This document shows positions 42,256 to 53,997 of a DNA stretch of 64,000 bases, piece after piece; position 1 is the first letter of the stretch, and every line of letters starts with the position of its first letter. Below the pieces are notes generated by a model. It worked only from the letters and a program-made list of their open reading frames with translations. It had not been told where the DNA came from and ran no database searches. The position numbers were made by a program, and so were the translations under genes. Source of the stretch: Corbicula japonica (taxonomy: Eukaryota > Mollusca > Bivalvia > Venerida > Cyrenidae); assembly GCA_038501625.1 (NCBI GenBank), contig JAZAYU010000012.1, forward strand, positions 11,653,338 through 11,717,337, written 5' to 3'.

Positions 42256-44199
42256 GTCCAAGCATCTGGACCTATGATCATAACATTTCAACACATTAGA
42301 AATCAAAGCAAGAACAACACTTTTTGATTTTTTTTTGATGTACTAAACTTGACTCAAGTACACATTAACAGTTTCTCACAACTACAACATGATACATGAT
42401 GGATCTACAGCTTATTATAAAGAATATGTCAAATTAAAAAACAACAACAACAAATTATAATAAATATTTCATAATGTTAACTCCTTGTTGCATACTAATT
42501 ATACAAATAATCGTGCAGCTGTTGTATTAGTGTTTATTATTAACATTTATTAAGTTTAGTTTTGATATATTGAAACAAATATGATCTTAAAATGACTTCT
42601 GAAGCCCCTCCCTCATCGTGATCTTCAAGTCAGATTTTTCTGCACGTCTTTCTATTTATCATGAAACTGTATTACTATTTAAGGGTCAACTCTATGATAA
42701 ACTTAGAGCAAATAAAAGCTTATGTTGAAGCGTGTATTTGTTAAACCATGAAAACAAAGGTGAACTTTAATAAAACTTTGTCTTCTGAATACCCGAAAAG
42801 ATCAATTTACACATGTATAATTATCCGTTCACCGATTTCTTTCTGCGTTTCAAACAATTCATTCTCAAGTAGAAATAAAAGCAGTTTAAACATTTAATTT
42901 AGAATTCATATTTACAGTTAGTCTTTTTAGTGGTGCAGTATTCCTGACTTAATGTAAACTATTGGGCTATTACGATTTCATTGTGATATAAAACAAAACC
43001 GTTCAAACTGTACAACTTGCAATTTATAATCTCATTAACTTTGTAACTAAATCAATTAACAATCACTTCCAGTCAGCAGAAGGCTGTGCGAGTGGTTCGG
43101 TGTTGACTTTTAAAACAATACGTCAACATGTACAACTCCTCAAAAGAAGTTATAAACATTCAATAACACATTTATTGTAACACACAAAGATTTATCCTTG
43201 ACATGACAAGATAATAAATAAATGTAAACAAGCATATCAATTTCTGAGTCATTTTACATAAATTGATTAGTCGGTGCATTCGTGAAATGTATTTAAAAAA
43301 TGTTGCATAAATAAAATATCAAAGACCGCGAACCATAGATTCGATTCCATAATTAAATAAATTAAATTTACTAAAAGCATCAATTCCTTTCATGATCGTA
43401 TAGTCATTTTATATATAAGCTGAAGTTTCGTCCATTAAGTGGCTAAACTGTTTAAAGAAAAATGTCAAAACTGTTGTCCCATCTGGCTAACAGTATTATG
43501 AGAAAATACAATTATAACACGTTAACATATTTTAATTGAACCACGAATACTTTCAAAAATAATATTTTATAATTCAAAATGACATAGAACTTTATATGCG
43601 AGTACTTAACGCAGTTTAAATCTCAAACAATTTTAAAATGAAATAATTTTCTGTAACGGTCAAATGACAATGTTCTAAAAAGAAGAAAGCAAGTTACCAA
43701 CAATTCTAACATCGAAGGTCATATAAATGTGAAGAATGATATATACAATCAGTACAAGCAAGCAGCTATGGAATGTTATTGGTGAAGGCAAGGCAGTTGG
43801 TTGTCAGGCAAACTGTTTGTTTACAGCATGTTTAAGTTTCAAATAACCCATAAATTATTGCATCGAAGGAAAAAAAAATTCAAATATTACCTTAATTTCC
43901 CTAAAACATTAAAAATGATGAAAAGCAAAGAAGCCTTATTACAAAAACAACAATAACAACAACAACAAAAACAACAAATAATGTTAAATTGAACGAATTG
44001 CCCAGCTTATAAATCCCCTCTGCGAGTTCTAATGAAAGAAGAAGTAAATACTTTGTAGAAAATCGTTTCGTTGTAAGAATGGGTTTGTTAAGAGTATTTT
44101 TATACATTAAATTATAAATAATATATATTTAGGTTATCTGAGCGTCTGTATTTTGGTCCAGTAAATATTTATTCTTGCACTTAGAAATAAATAAATGGA
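42256..44199. other. intergenic, AT-rich, nothing recognised
   Basis: No coding frame longer than ~70 codons and no clear repeat; only short homopolymers and (CAA)n-like stretches near 43945. Confidence 0.5.
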
Positions 44200-44430
44200 A
44201 AAGAACTTTGAAAGCCACCGAACACCCGACAAGTATAAAAAATGCGGCCTGTTCATGGGCAGTAACGGAAACGAATATTACTGTCCACGCCGCCTAGCCC
44301 CGGGTTAGCGCTACTCAATATTTACACCATATGTACCTTTCTCAACAGTCTTCAACGATGGTAATTGATAACATCACTGATTGAATGTACTGGGAGACTT
44401 TTTACAGTCGCCACACGGCACAGACAACGC
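44200..44430 (+). repeat. dispersed repeat family (CCGCCTAGCCCCGGGTT core)
   Basis: Includes CTTTGAAAGCCACCGAAC, CACGCCGCCTAGCCCCGGG and AATATTTACACC. Reverse-complement relative of 5945-6240. Confidence 0.75.
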
Positions 44431-46989
44431 TACTGTGAATTTTATAGGTGAAAGAGAATTTAATAGCCATCGGACACGACAAATATAAGAAAAAATGTTT
44501 GTGGGCAGTAATTAAAATGCAGTAATGCATATTACTGGCCAAGATTGTATCAATCTCATTTCAATTGAATATTGATAATTATTTAAGGAATGAAAAGTGA
44601 CAAATATAGTTAGGAATCCCATATTGTCGAAATGCAAAGGTAAAGGCAAAATGGGGTTGAAAAACCGCGATACTGGTATTTTATCCCGCGGTATAACAGT
44701 ATCTCGAAGTATCATGACATATCGGTCATAATCTCAGCTTTCATCGTGTTTTAATCTTAAAGGTGCATTTACGTGTCTGGAAGACATGTACACAAACAAA
44801 TGTGATGTAATAGTCTTACACAGACAACGTACGAGTCAATAAATTAAAGATGAAGTTGTACAATAGCGTTACTGCCGCAGTAAACTTCACCCCCAAAATA
44901 TCCTAAAATGTACTGATTATTCCCAAATTTCGGCAAATTTCGCTCTTGTTCAGTCATTTGTAGGCAATACACTACAGTACATTTAATATTAACCACATAA
45001 GAGACATTAAAGTATTTCACACTGAACTGTGGATAGATAGCTTGCCGTAAACACAAAATACATTAACGGTCGCTGATTATTTGTTCGTAACGTATAGTCG
45101 CAGAATACTTTAAGGTCAACGTTCCAATCAACCATTAAAATGACTACCGAGCTTCAATTCTCTCAAAACGATTTAAACATAGCCATGAAAATCTCAAATA
45201 GCCCTATCTTTATCCCTACCAGGTAGAATAAACTAATCGCACTAAACACGCTAGAAATCGAAACAGGTCGGACAGGACAGATACAGACATTAGCATTGCC
45301 CAAGAAGGCAACCAAATACAATGGATGCCCTCACTCATGTTTACTATGCTACACACTGAAAAGGAAGCATGTCTGATGGTGAATACAATAACACTTAAAA
45401 GGGACACTCATTACACGACGGTTTAACAAAAGTTTGGATTCACGAAGGGCAAAAATGGCATAAAACTTTCTAAAATATTCAAATGCAATTAAATCACTCA
45501 ATTTGTGTGATTTATAATCTATAATCATGTTGTTTTTCTCTTTGACACACATTCAGTGAAGACAACCTTATTAACCGAAATCAAATATTAAGTATGTCAA
45601 ATGTGTGTTGAAATTTTAAAGCGTGGCAAAATATGTATTTTCTGGCAACTTTTCAACATATTTTGGTGGTTTCCATATGGAACGCACCATTGACCATAAT
45701 TATAATGAAAAAAAAAGGATTTGTGTTAAGACATGCTTAATTCAAGGTCAAAATTTGGTTTTGGTCGGGAGAGTGTACTCACGCTCAGATCCTCCAAAAC
45801 AAGTATTGCACGTAAATGAACATTTATCTCATCTAAATGAAACATAGACAGCGTTCATGTTTCAGGAAGTATTTAAATGATTAAACATTAAAATTAAATC
45901 AAATTAGTTTAAATAAAATAAAATTTTATTAAATTATAGCGGATATCAATAACCCGTTTATTATTAGGGAAACCCTTGCATACGTTAACGAATATACAAT
46001 ATTTTAAATCAGAATATAAATCAAGATTGATTTATTGACAATATTAGTTTTATATAAAAGCAAACGAAAATGAAGAAAATAAAATATAGGGTATTTAAAA
46101 TTGTAAAACATTGAATAAACATGCATTATTGTCGACTTTTAATTAACTACTCGGGAAATAAGATATAACAGCAAAATAACGTAATAAACATAGTGAATGG
46201 CCCAATTATATGCATTGTTAATGCTTTTTATTGAACATGCATTCATTTTAAAAAGTAAATTGTTTTAAAATAACAACATCAAATCATTAAACATAACTAG
46301 CCGAATGATGGAAGAACTAGTTTTTACAAGTTCTTTTCCAAAATGAAAATATAAAGAACCTCAAATCTGCATCAAACATAGCCGATTTCAAAGCAATAAA
46401 ACCTGGTTTTCTTCATCAAGAACACATTATTTTGACGCAATCGTTCATATGACGAAAGGAAGTAAAAGTGAACACTGATTTACTCAATATGACTTGATGA
46501 TAAATAAAAAGGTGGACAAATAGGAATGGCATGAATTTGACATTCCAGTATTACCCAAACGAACACAATAAAACACAATACAGATGTTATTTTAACATTT
46601 TGATACGAACTGAAACAACTCTGCCAATACCGAACATACGGCAGAATTGTTGTTGTTTTTTTAAATAAAAACGTAACACTATCTTATCCGTTAATAAATA
46701 AAGGTCTGATCATCAACCGCTGTGACATAAAAATTAAGCGGAGAATTAATCAAATACAATTAATTAAAAATGTCATATTTTTGATACTTTATGTTAATCA
46801 TATGCATTGAAAATTCATATTATTAACTGTACGTAATATAAAAAAATGTATCTTATGTGAGGGGATGCAGGAGAATTGTTGTTCAATACTCAGTTACAAG
46901 ATACAGCCTTGACATTTGAAACATTATGTCGGACTGGTCATACAAAACAGTAATTGATCACGGCTACTTCCAAAGTCGAAAACATAAAA
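44431..46989. other. intergenic, AT-rich, nothing recognised
   Basis: No recognisable exon, RNA or mobile element in 2.5 kb. Confidence 0.5.
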
Positions 46990-47025
46990 TTAGGAAAAAT
47001 TGAACCGTTTTCTTTCTACAGTTCT

Positions 47026-47031
47026 AACAAA

Positions 47032-47074
<43 letters not shown>

Positions 47075-47158
47075 AAGAATGAATGAATGAATGAATGAAT
47101 GAATGAATGAATGAATGAATGAATGAATGAATGAATGAATGAATGATTAAATAAATAA

Positions 47159-47192
<34 letters not shown>

Positions 47193-47252
47193 CGATGATG
47201 ATAATCATCATCATCATCATAATCATTATAATTATCATCATCATCATCATCA
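47026..47252. repeat. compound microsatellite (AAAT)n-(GAAT)n-(GAT)n-(ATC)n
   Basis: Four adjoining runs: AAAT (47029-47075), GAAT (47077-47145), GAT (47160-47203), ATC (47207-47252). The GAT and ATC runs are reverse complements and can form a hairpin. Confidence 0.95.
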
Positions 47253-48380
47253 TCTCAACCAGATGCCAAACTATAAAATATATAAAATAACACTATATAA
47301 ATTTGTAAGTTTGTAACCTTAATAGGTTATTATTTTTATTTTTTGCATCATATATATCGTATATTGCATCATCTTGCAATTTATTGAGTACGTCTTAAGT
47401 AATACAAATATTTGCTTTAGAGCAAAAATCAATTTATGAAGCTTTAATATAGATAAAACAATTCGATAAAATCTATAGTATTAAGTTTCATTTTACGACA
47501 CCAAAACCTTGTTCAATGTCAAACATAAACTTGAAATTCAAATGCAAAATGATTAAGTCTATTATCAATATAATAAACATTTAATAAACTGTTTATGGCA
47601 GTTGTGTGTTTAAGGATGTTCGCAATCAGTTGCACATCGTTTAGGTTGCTTTAAACTGTTTAAACCTATTATAAGTTGCGTTCAACAAGGGCCTGGGCGA
47701 TGTGGACAGTAATAGGAATTTCCATTATTGCTCATAACAAATTCAATCGATCTAAGCCTGTAATATTTTTATATTTGTCGTGTCCGGTGAACTTAAAAGT
47801 GCCCTATTCATTTATTTAATTGGAATCAATTTTCCTCCAGCCCGCTCCACAAAAACAACAACAGCAACAACAAAACAAAAAAAGATAAAAACAGCGACAA
47901 AAAAAACTGTTGAACGACCTAAAGGTCCAAATGGCAAAACTTATCTGAAATAAGGTCCGGGGCGTTTTACTATTCTGGTCAGTGCAGAAGCAAACCATAC
48001 AAATATTTCAACCGATGATTTAACATCATGTTAACTTCCACGATCCAGTTTGTTACTTTTAACAAATGTAGGTCATGTAAATATGATTATATGCGGCCAT
48101 CACCAAATTTCCTTAAATGTTCTTTTGGTGTCCCACAAATTTGAAATATTTTGATATGTTTATTCATCTGTATCGGATGAGTCAATCAGTTCCAGCAAAA
48201 TACAATTCCCATTACTACATTTATGTGACATAGTAACCTACTCTTTAAATAATATCATCTTAGTGCATCATTTACCAAATGATTGATTTCCCTTTATGGC
48301 TATACAACACCCTTTTCCAAGTAATATTAATTCGATATCTATATTAATAAAGGACAACCAGCTACCATTGACATTGCCAT
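47253..48380. other. intergenic; degraded GC-core dispersed repeat near 47690-47800
   Basis: GGGCCTGGGCGATGTGGACAG and the TTTGTCGTGTCCGGTGAAC stretch resemble the inverted 5945-6240 family in decayed form. The rest has no recognised feature. Confidence 0.45.
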
Positions 48381-48384
48381 TTAA

Positions 48385-48887
48385 GAGGTCGCAAACATTG
48401 CAAATGGCGAAAACTAGCTAAAATTTCAAAAATGAATTTAGGGGGAAATACTTATTGCCACCTAGATTTTAGTACAGAAATGTATTTAGCTATGGATGTA
48501 GTAAATGTTTGCATGTAGATTTCTATAGATTTCTACTTTCACTTTGAACCAGGAAGTAAGATTTCCTTGAATTTCTTGAAAACCCTAACATTATTTTAAC
48601 GAATTGGCACTAAACATTGTAGACCAGCATATACTTATTTCAGGTATGAGTTGCTTTGGTATATTGTTCATGAATTTCAGAGTTCTCATGCAAATGGTTT
48701 TTCTTTTGTTTTAGTATGTGCTTGGTAATTAGAACATGAATTAGACTAAACTGAGCATGTAAACATTTACTACATCCATAGCTAAATACATTTATTTACT
48801 AAAATCTAGGTGGCAATAAGTATTTTCCCCAAAATTCATTTCTTGAAATTTTAGCCTGTTTTCGCCATTTGCAATGTTTTCGATACC
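48385..48887. mobile_element. TTAA-flanked palindromic MITE, copy 3 (503 bp)
   Basis: TTAA at 48381-48384 and 48888-48891. Ends are GAGGTCGCAAACATTGC and GCAATGTTTTCGATACC. The right arm is full length and the left arm is shortened, so the copy arose by internal deletion of a copy-2-like element. Confidence 0.88.
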
Positions 48888-48920
48888 TTAACAGTGTTAA
48901 AACTGCATTGTCACTTCCTG

Positions 48921-49043
48921 TGCCCAAGATCATACAACTTGAATTGAAGAACAGTCTTTAAACCTCAGATAAGTTTTGAGACTGAGCTAAATGGGTCATT
49001 CAGTTATTTTTAGGATGGTCTCAGGTTTGTGATCTTGGGCACT
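48921..49043. mobile_element. short hairpin MITE-like element
   Basis: Terminal inverted repeats TGCCCAAGATCA / TGATCTTGGGCA with inner complementary blocks around AGTTTTGAGACTGAG. Related by its end sequence to 5128-5256. Confidence 0.65.
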
Positions 49044-49794
49044 GTTTCTAATGATATATCATCACTCACCTTCAGAGCTTAGCTAAAGATAGCTTTGTCT
49101 ATCATCTGATCAGTGTTTTGGTAAAAAATAACATTAAACTTGAAACTGCACGTAAAGTGTATAAAACGTTAGATGTGCCGGTCTATGTAACTCACTTTCA
49201 CTCACTCTTTAAGTCTTGAATACAACAGGATCTCTGGGATCTGAAAATAAAGATGTAATTCATAATCACATGAATGAAAAATATGGCAACTATATATTTT
49301 TTGAAATGCTGCAAATGAGCTTATCTGTGATTTCCTCACCATTTGTTGTAAAAAATCTTTTAAAATAATGGTCTACTTAATTGCAAAGCGCATTGTAGTA
49401 TATTCATTTTTGACATTTATTTTAAGACATTTCTTATTACGAACTATTCATATAATATTTATTCGTAATTAGAAGTAAAATTTAATTATCAAAACTCATG
49501 TGTCCTAGTTAATTTTTATTTATTTTTTTCCAGATATAAGTGTTTCTGTGATATGCAATAGTATGTCATAAGCTATATATTGTGAACACTATTACCTAAT
49601 ACAATAAAATAGAACGTTTCTGTATTACATTTTGCTTCTATTATACACAATCATCAAATCAAATGATGTAGACGAAGATGAAAAATGACAGTTTGTTTCT
49701 AGGACAACTGGGTAAGAAACCAAGACGGAAATGATATGTTTAGCAAAAAGTTCACATACATAAAAAGTGAAATATTCATATCAGGATTAGTTAT
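49044..49794. other. intergenic, nothing recognised
   Basis: AT-rich spacer left of a dispersed repeat. No exon recognised. Confidence 0.45.
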
Positions 49795-50085
49795 AGCCTC
49801 CCAATTAGCCATAAAGCATACAACATAAATCAAAGAGGAAAAAATCATAGCTTATACAGTGATCAGTTTCAACCACAAATAACGAAAATTAGAACATGAG
49901 GGGTTACCGCCATGAAACGGTCAGCAGTGAAAAATTTTGCCACTCGGGGGATTAACACTAGGGCGCACAAACGTCACAGCTGCCCCAACAGGTTCTCATT
50001 TTGTATTGATGGAATTTCTCTTACCCACCCGTCAACTCGACAATGTTGCATGCAAAGCACACAAACATATACTAAGATATCGCGT
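49795..50085 (+). repeat. GGAACGGTCAGTGGCAAAAC-family dispersed repeat
   Basis: Shares AGCCTCCCAATTAGCCATAA, ACGGTCAGCAGTGAAAAATT, CTAGGGCGCACAAACGTCAC, CCCCAACAGGTTCTCAT and CAATGTTGCATGCAAAGCAC with the other copies. It lies just past the 3' end of BIR gene 2. Confidence 0.7.
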
Positions 50086-50324
50086 ATTTCCCGCTAGGAA
50101 AACAGTGCGAATTTATACCAGAGCAAAATTACAAGACGTAATAATATCTGGTAATGGAAAAAAATCAATTGCACGAACTAATACCCGCGCGAATACATAA
50201 ATTGCGGCATGTACGCGAACATTTATTTTCACGAAACGAAATGATGCAATAAACACAGCAAAAGGTAAGAAGATACTGGCATTTTAAGCGAAGAAAAAAG
50301 GTACTTACGAACATAGTGTTGTGA

Positions 50325-50470
50325 TTATTTGCAGGCACCATGTAATCTCTTGTGTTCCTCCGCTGGGTCATCGTCTTTTTCTAACTTGTACATTGTTTTT
50401 CCGCACTTTACACACTTCACCATGTCATTTATAGAAAAGGTTTTACCCTCCAGAGTAATTTGCCTATGAC
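50325..50470 (-). CDS. BIR gene 2, last coding exon
   Basis: Acceptor TTCTTTTCAG/GT at 50471. It reads HRQITLEGKTF through GACK and stops at 50325. About 20 nt after the stop there is a strong donor-like TTC/GTAAGT (~50307), so the 3' UTR may itself be spliced. Confidence 0.88.
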
Positions 50471-51442
50471 CTGAAAAGAAACCATTATTCATTGAGGTGA
50501 CACATGCAAGATTTGTTGATATGTATAGGACCTGAGAAGAAACAGCCATTCATTGCAGTGTTATGTCGTTCACATGCAAGATCTTTTTGATTTGCATAGG
50601 ACATGAAGAGAAACCGCCATTTATTTAACTACTTTACAGTTACATTTTATCTCCACACCAATATTCGTGTGATCGTTGTATTTTAAGTCGGTGAATAGAA
50701 CTGCATTTTTGTATTAAAAGCAATGGAATAAAATTTACTTAATCTCTAGAACTAAAGCATTAAAATTAATACCATGTCTAAAATAAGATGACTGGCGATT
50801 ATGAACTTATCAGATTTTAAAAGCATTTTTGAATTTGACTTGGAAATGTTTTTAGCTACTTTTTCAGTTACCTAGAAACACAAATCCAGCTTCTGCCATT
50901 TTCCTTGCAGATGGTTTCGTGTGAGGCCAGTTGTAAAAAGTTTTAAGGCACTCTTCTACCGAAGGATAAGCCTGTTGTTTATGTATGACTGAGTCGACAT
51001 ACCCGGCGGCAGACGGAACCGTTTCGAACTGTGGTAGGTTACTACTTTGTTTAACCTTTTCCTCTTCAGCCTTAGGCGGTGTGGCATTTCTTGGACAAAC
51101 AAATTCTTTTGACTGTCCCGAAAGAACTAAAGCATCGAGAGAATTAAGTGGACTATTCTCCTGAATTGGGCTCTGTGTGTGTGGCACATCTACAGATCCT
51201 CTATCAGGATGCCTTATGTCTGTTATTTGATGTACATTCTTCGCAAATGAGTTCGTGCGGGCTAAGCCTCTATCTAGTCTTTGTCCTTCTTGAGCCCAAG
51301 AAACATCTGTGTCAACTGCCAGGCTTGCCATGTAACTTTCGTACTGTCTGTTGCTATCCAGTAGTTGGCTGTTTGGAGGCCACAAAACATCTGTGTCATT
51401 AGCCAGACTTGCCATGTAACTTTCGTACTGAATACCGCTCAT
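50325..51442 (-). CDS. single-BIR (IAP-type) protein, two coding exons, 238 aa
   Basis: Exons 51442-50872 (571 nt) and 50470-50325 (146 nt). Residues 5-32 and 33-60 are a tandem duplication (QYESYMASLANDTDV and QYESYMASLAVDTDV). A polar linker follows, containing IQENSPLNSLD and PPKAEEEKVKQSS. The BIR starts at ECLKTFYNWPHTKPSARKMA, then EAGFVFLG, then exon 2 with INDMVKCVKCGKTMYKLEK and DDDPAEEHKRLHGACK. Ligands Cys210, Cys213, His230 and Cys237 have exactly the spacing of BIR gene 1, and the ~18-residue stretch after AGF.xxG is again longer than classical. The usual BIR Arg before LKTF is Cys here (Arg in gene 1). No RING or CARD. The start was taken at MSGIQYES because an acceptor-like TTTTTAG lies 35 nt upstream. 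Confidence 0.85.
50464..50630. repeat. ~65-bp triplication spanning the last-exon acceptor of BIR gene 2
   Basis: Three imperfect units: ATGACCTGAAAAGAAACC (50466), ATAGGACCTGAGAAGAAACA (50525) and ATAGGACATGAAGAGAAACC (50595). Each is followed by ...CATT(C)ATT, and the first two also by ACACATGCAAGAT-like text. On the minus strand the second keeps a usable-looking TTCTCAG/GTCC acceptor; the third has lost it (TTCATG). Confidence 0.8.
50872..51442 (-). CDS. BIR gene 2, coding exon 1
   Basis: Starts MSGIQYESYM and ends GTGTTTCTAG/GTAACT at 50871, phase 1, in the same Gly codon as in gene 1. An 84-bp internal duplication (51430-51347 and following) gives the repeated QYESYMASLA. Confidence 0.85.
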
Positions 51443-51479
51443 TTTAAATGTTGTTATTTGGACAGTACACCAGATATCT

Positions 51480-51894
51480 AAAAAGTATGTAATTAAACGG
51501 TATGGTAAAATTTCAAAATCAGTAGCTCTCTGCTCATCATCTGTCAAAATGTCCAAAAATAAAAAATGAAAGCAAAGATACTGTGTTTTTTTTTTGCAGG
51601 AACACTTAGAACTTTATATTATTTTGAAACACATTCAATTTAACTGATTAACAAATAACAATAATAAGAAAAAATAATGGATTTATCATTACTTTGTGTG
51701 ACTTGTACTTGTATCCTTCAAAAATAAGTTTGATGATGAAAAGATTAACTTACAAATGATTTGTATTTTTCATTTTCTTTTTTACAAAACGAAACATGGT
51801 TTGATTCTATGTATTCATGTTTGTCAAAGTTTGTCACCACAAAGAATTAACGAAAAAAAGAGATTCTTTGTGGTAACCGCCTTGGAATAGATGA
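51480..51894. other. upstream of BIR gene 2
   Basis: Presumed 5' flank or intron. Around 51840-51890 a fragment (AGATTCTTTGTGGTAACCGC, then CTTGGAATAG) resembles the GGAACGG dispersed family. No promoter motif could be fixed. Confidence 0.4.
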
Positions 51895-52190
51895 AAAGGG
51901 AACTTTGAAAGCCACCGAACAAGACAAATATGAAATTATTGAAGGCTCGGTTTGATTGAGCCTGTTCATGGACAGTTACGAAAAGCATATTAGTGCCCTC
52001 GCCGCCTAGCCCCGGGTTGAGCGCAACTCAATATTTACAACAATAAACAGTAAAATTTTGATCCATCCCAAACGATGGAATGCATATGGCGGTGAACATG
52101 GGACCTTAATACGGTATTTTCAGATTAATACCATTCCATGTTCAGCGGCGTATGGCCCCCTGATAAAAGAATGCGTTTGCCCTAAACGAG
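51895..52190 (+). repeat. dispersed repeat family (CCGCCTAGCCCCGGGTT core), fullest copy
   Basis: Runs from GGGAACTTTGAAAGCCACCG through TCGCCGCCTAGCCCCGGGTT to GTTCAGCGGCGTATGG. It joins the left part seen at 44200 with the right part seen at 22655 and 6690, so it defines the family layout. Confidence 0.75.
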
Positions 52191-52199
52191 AAAAATAAT

Positions 52200-52425
52200 G
52201 GGCGGAATTAAACAGAATCAGTGGCAAAACAGGGTTTAAACCAGGTTCTATGTAGGGTGCAGGAAGCTCAAACTTGCCTCAACAAGTTCTCAAATGAACA
52301 AACAAATACAAGATGTCGTGGTGAATTAGCTTCAACCCATCCATCAGCACGAACATGTTGCAAGCAAAAGCACACAAACATATAAACATAAGAAACTATT
52401 AGCATCGTCAAGGAAAGATGAGGTT
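52200..52425 (+). repeat. GGAACGGTCAGTGGCAAAAC-family fragment
   Basis: Contains AATCAGTGGCAAAACAGG, GGTTCTATGTAGGGTGCAGG, CTCAACAAGTTCTCAAATGA and CATGTTGCAAGCAAAAGCAC, as in the other family copies. The uninterrupted text across 52309-52395 shows what the LINE at 24790 broke apart. Confidence 0.65.
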
Positions 52426-52932
52426 ACTCAATGACCTAACTGAGGCCTAAGCCCCCGGACCCAAGCCAGCAAGAACACAATGACAAAGATAAAAGAAACA
52501 GATCGAGCTTTTAGATACTTTTACTAAAAGAAGCCAACTAGGAATGTTGGCTTCTAGATTTATTATGTATAAATACTTTTTAACAAGAAAAGAGTTCTGT
52601 CTAAAATTACAAAATGAAGACGGTTTATTTACGAACATTTTGCTTTAATTTTTTTATAGTTCCTTGGCTATTTTCTCGAATTAGTTAGTCGGACAGAGAA
52701 ACACACGAAAAAAAACAAACAAAAAAACAGACAGTAGTAAACCCAAAGTCCACTACGGTGAAACTGGTAAATAACTATAATGATTTGAAAAACAACATGG
52801 AGCTGTGCGCAATATTAACATCACAACCTTAAAAGTACTGACGGGTCGGCATACCTACTGTAAGGACTTTTGATAATTAGAACTACTTTTCAGCAGTTCT
52901 TAGGTCTGCAGTTTGTTACTGTTATTATGTAT
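52426..52932. other. intergenic, nothing recognised
   Basis: Short AT-rich stretch with no coding frame above 63 codons. Confidence 0.4.
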
Positions 52933-52933
52933 A

Positions 52934-53204
52934 GGATGCAGTCTATTAATACATTTCTATAGAAAATAGAAGCCGAAACGAGCGCAGCGAGTGCAGGCTT
53001 CTATTTTCTATAGAAACGTCTTAATAGACTCTATCCGACTTAGAAGTTGCCCTACATTTGAAGCCTTGCACATGCGCAGTTGAAAATAGATCGATCTATT
53101 TTGTTCACTGTAAAATAGAACATAGAATGGACTTCTATTGAAATAAATCACTGAGGAATTTGAATTTTCATAGCTTCTGATTGGTTACAAATGTAGGGCA
53201 ACGT
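52934..53204. mobile_element. adjacent hairpins, MITE-like
   Basis: Left hairpin: TCTATTAATACATTTCTATA...AGAAGCC (52941-52974) pairs with GGCTTCTATTTTCTATAGAA...TTAATAGA (52996-53029) around a ~21-base GC-richer loop. Right hairpin: GTTGCCCTACATTTG (53046) pairs with CAAATGTAGGGCAAC (53190). Non-coding. Confidence 0.65.
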
Positions 53205-53963
53205 CTAAACCAGTTTAGACTGTCAGAAAACTGATAACTTAGATCTCAGTCTGCCGACCAAAACATTTAGTCAAAATGGAAACCGAAAGTAGAAAACAAA
53301 AAATAAAGTCATATTGCTATAAAATTAGGTGCTAAGTGCATATTATAATTTTATGATTTTATTTAAAAAGTGAAGTATGCATATCAGGAATTGTCACTTC
53401 TGAGGATTTAACCGCTATTTCCATTAGAAGCGTGTTTGATTAACAAAGATGAATAATAAATTGTTAAAAGGAAAACAACACATGGATTTGTTGTAAAAAT
53501 TTATACGACGCGTTTCGACATATAAGTCTTCGTCAGGTATAATAAACAAAATACGTAACGTCCGTTGCACGTAAATAAAACCGCGCAAAGTAGCGTTAAA
53601 TGCACAATGTTTTATTTAGCGTAAATAACGACGTTACGCGCAAAAACAGACATTTTACATGTGCACAATATAAATAACAAACATGAAATCTTATTTATGT
53701 TGAAATAATACAACATCATGACTAAAAAGGACATGGATCATAAGATACAAAATGTTTCAATAGTGTAAGAATATTTTTGTTAAAATTGAAACAAACAATA
53801 CCTATTTTGTCATGATATAACATAATAGTTTATATAAGTTATTTCATGCTTTACAGTGAATTATAGAATTATAGAATTTTCTCGGTGAAAGAAAAGGCGG
53901 TACCACACTATTTTCCAATTGTGGAATATCACTTTAGGTTTCACTATTTTTACATACAGGTAC

Positions 53964-53997
<34 letters not shown>

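Noticed and set aside
46990..47253. Minus-strand ORF of Met/Ile/His/Ser/Phe runs
   Set aside because: Translation of a compound microsatellite.
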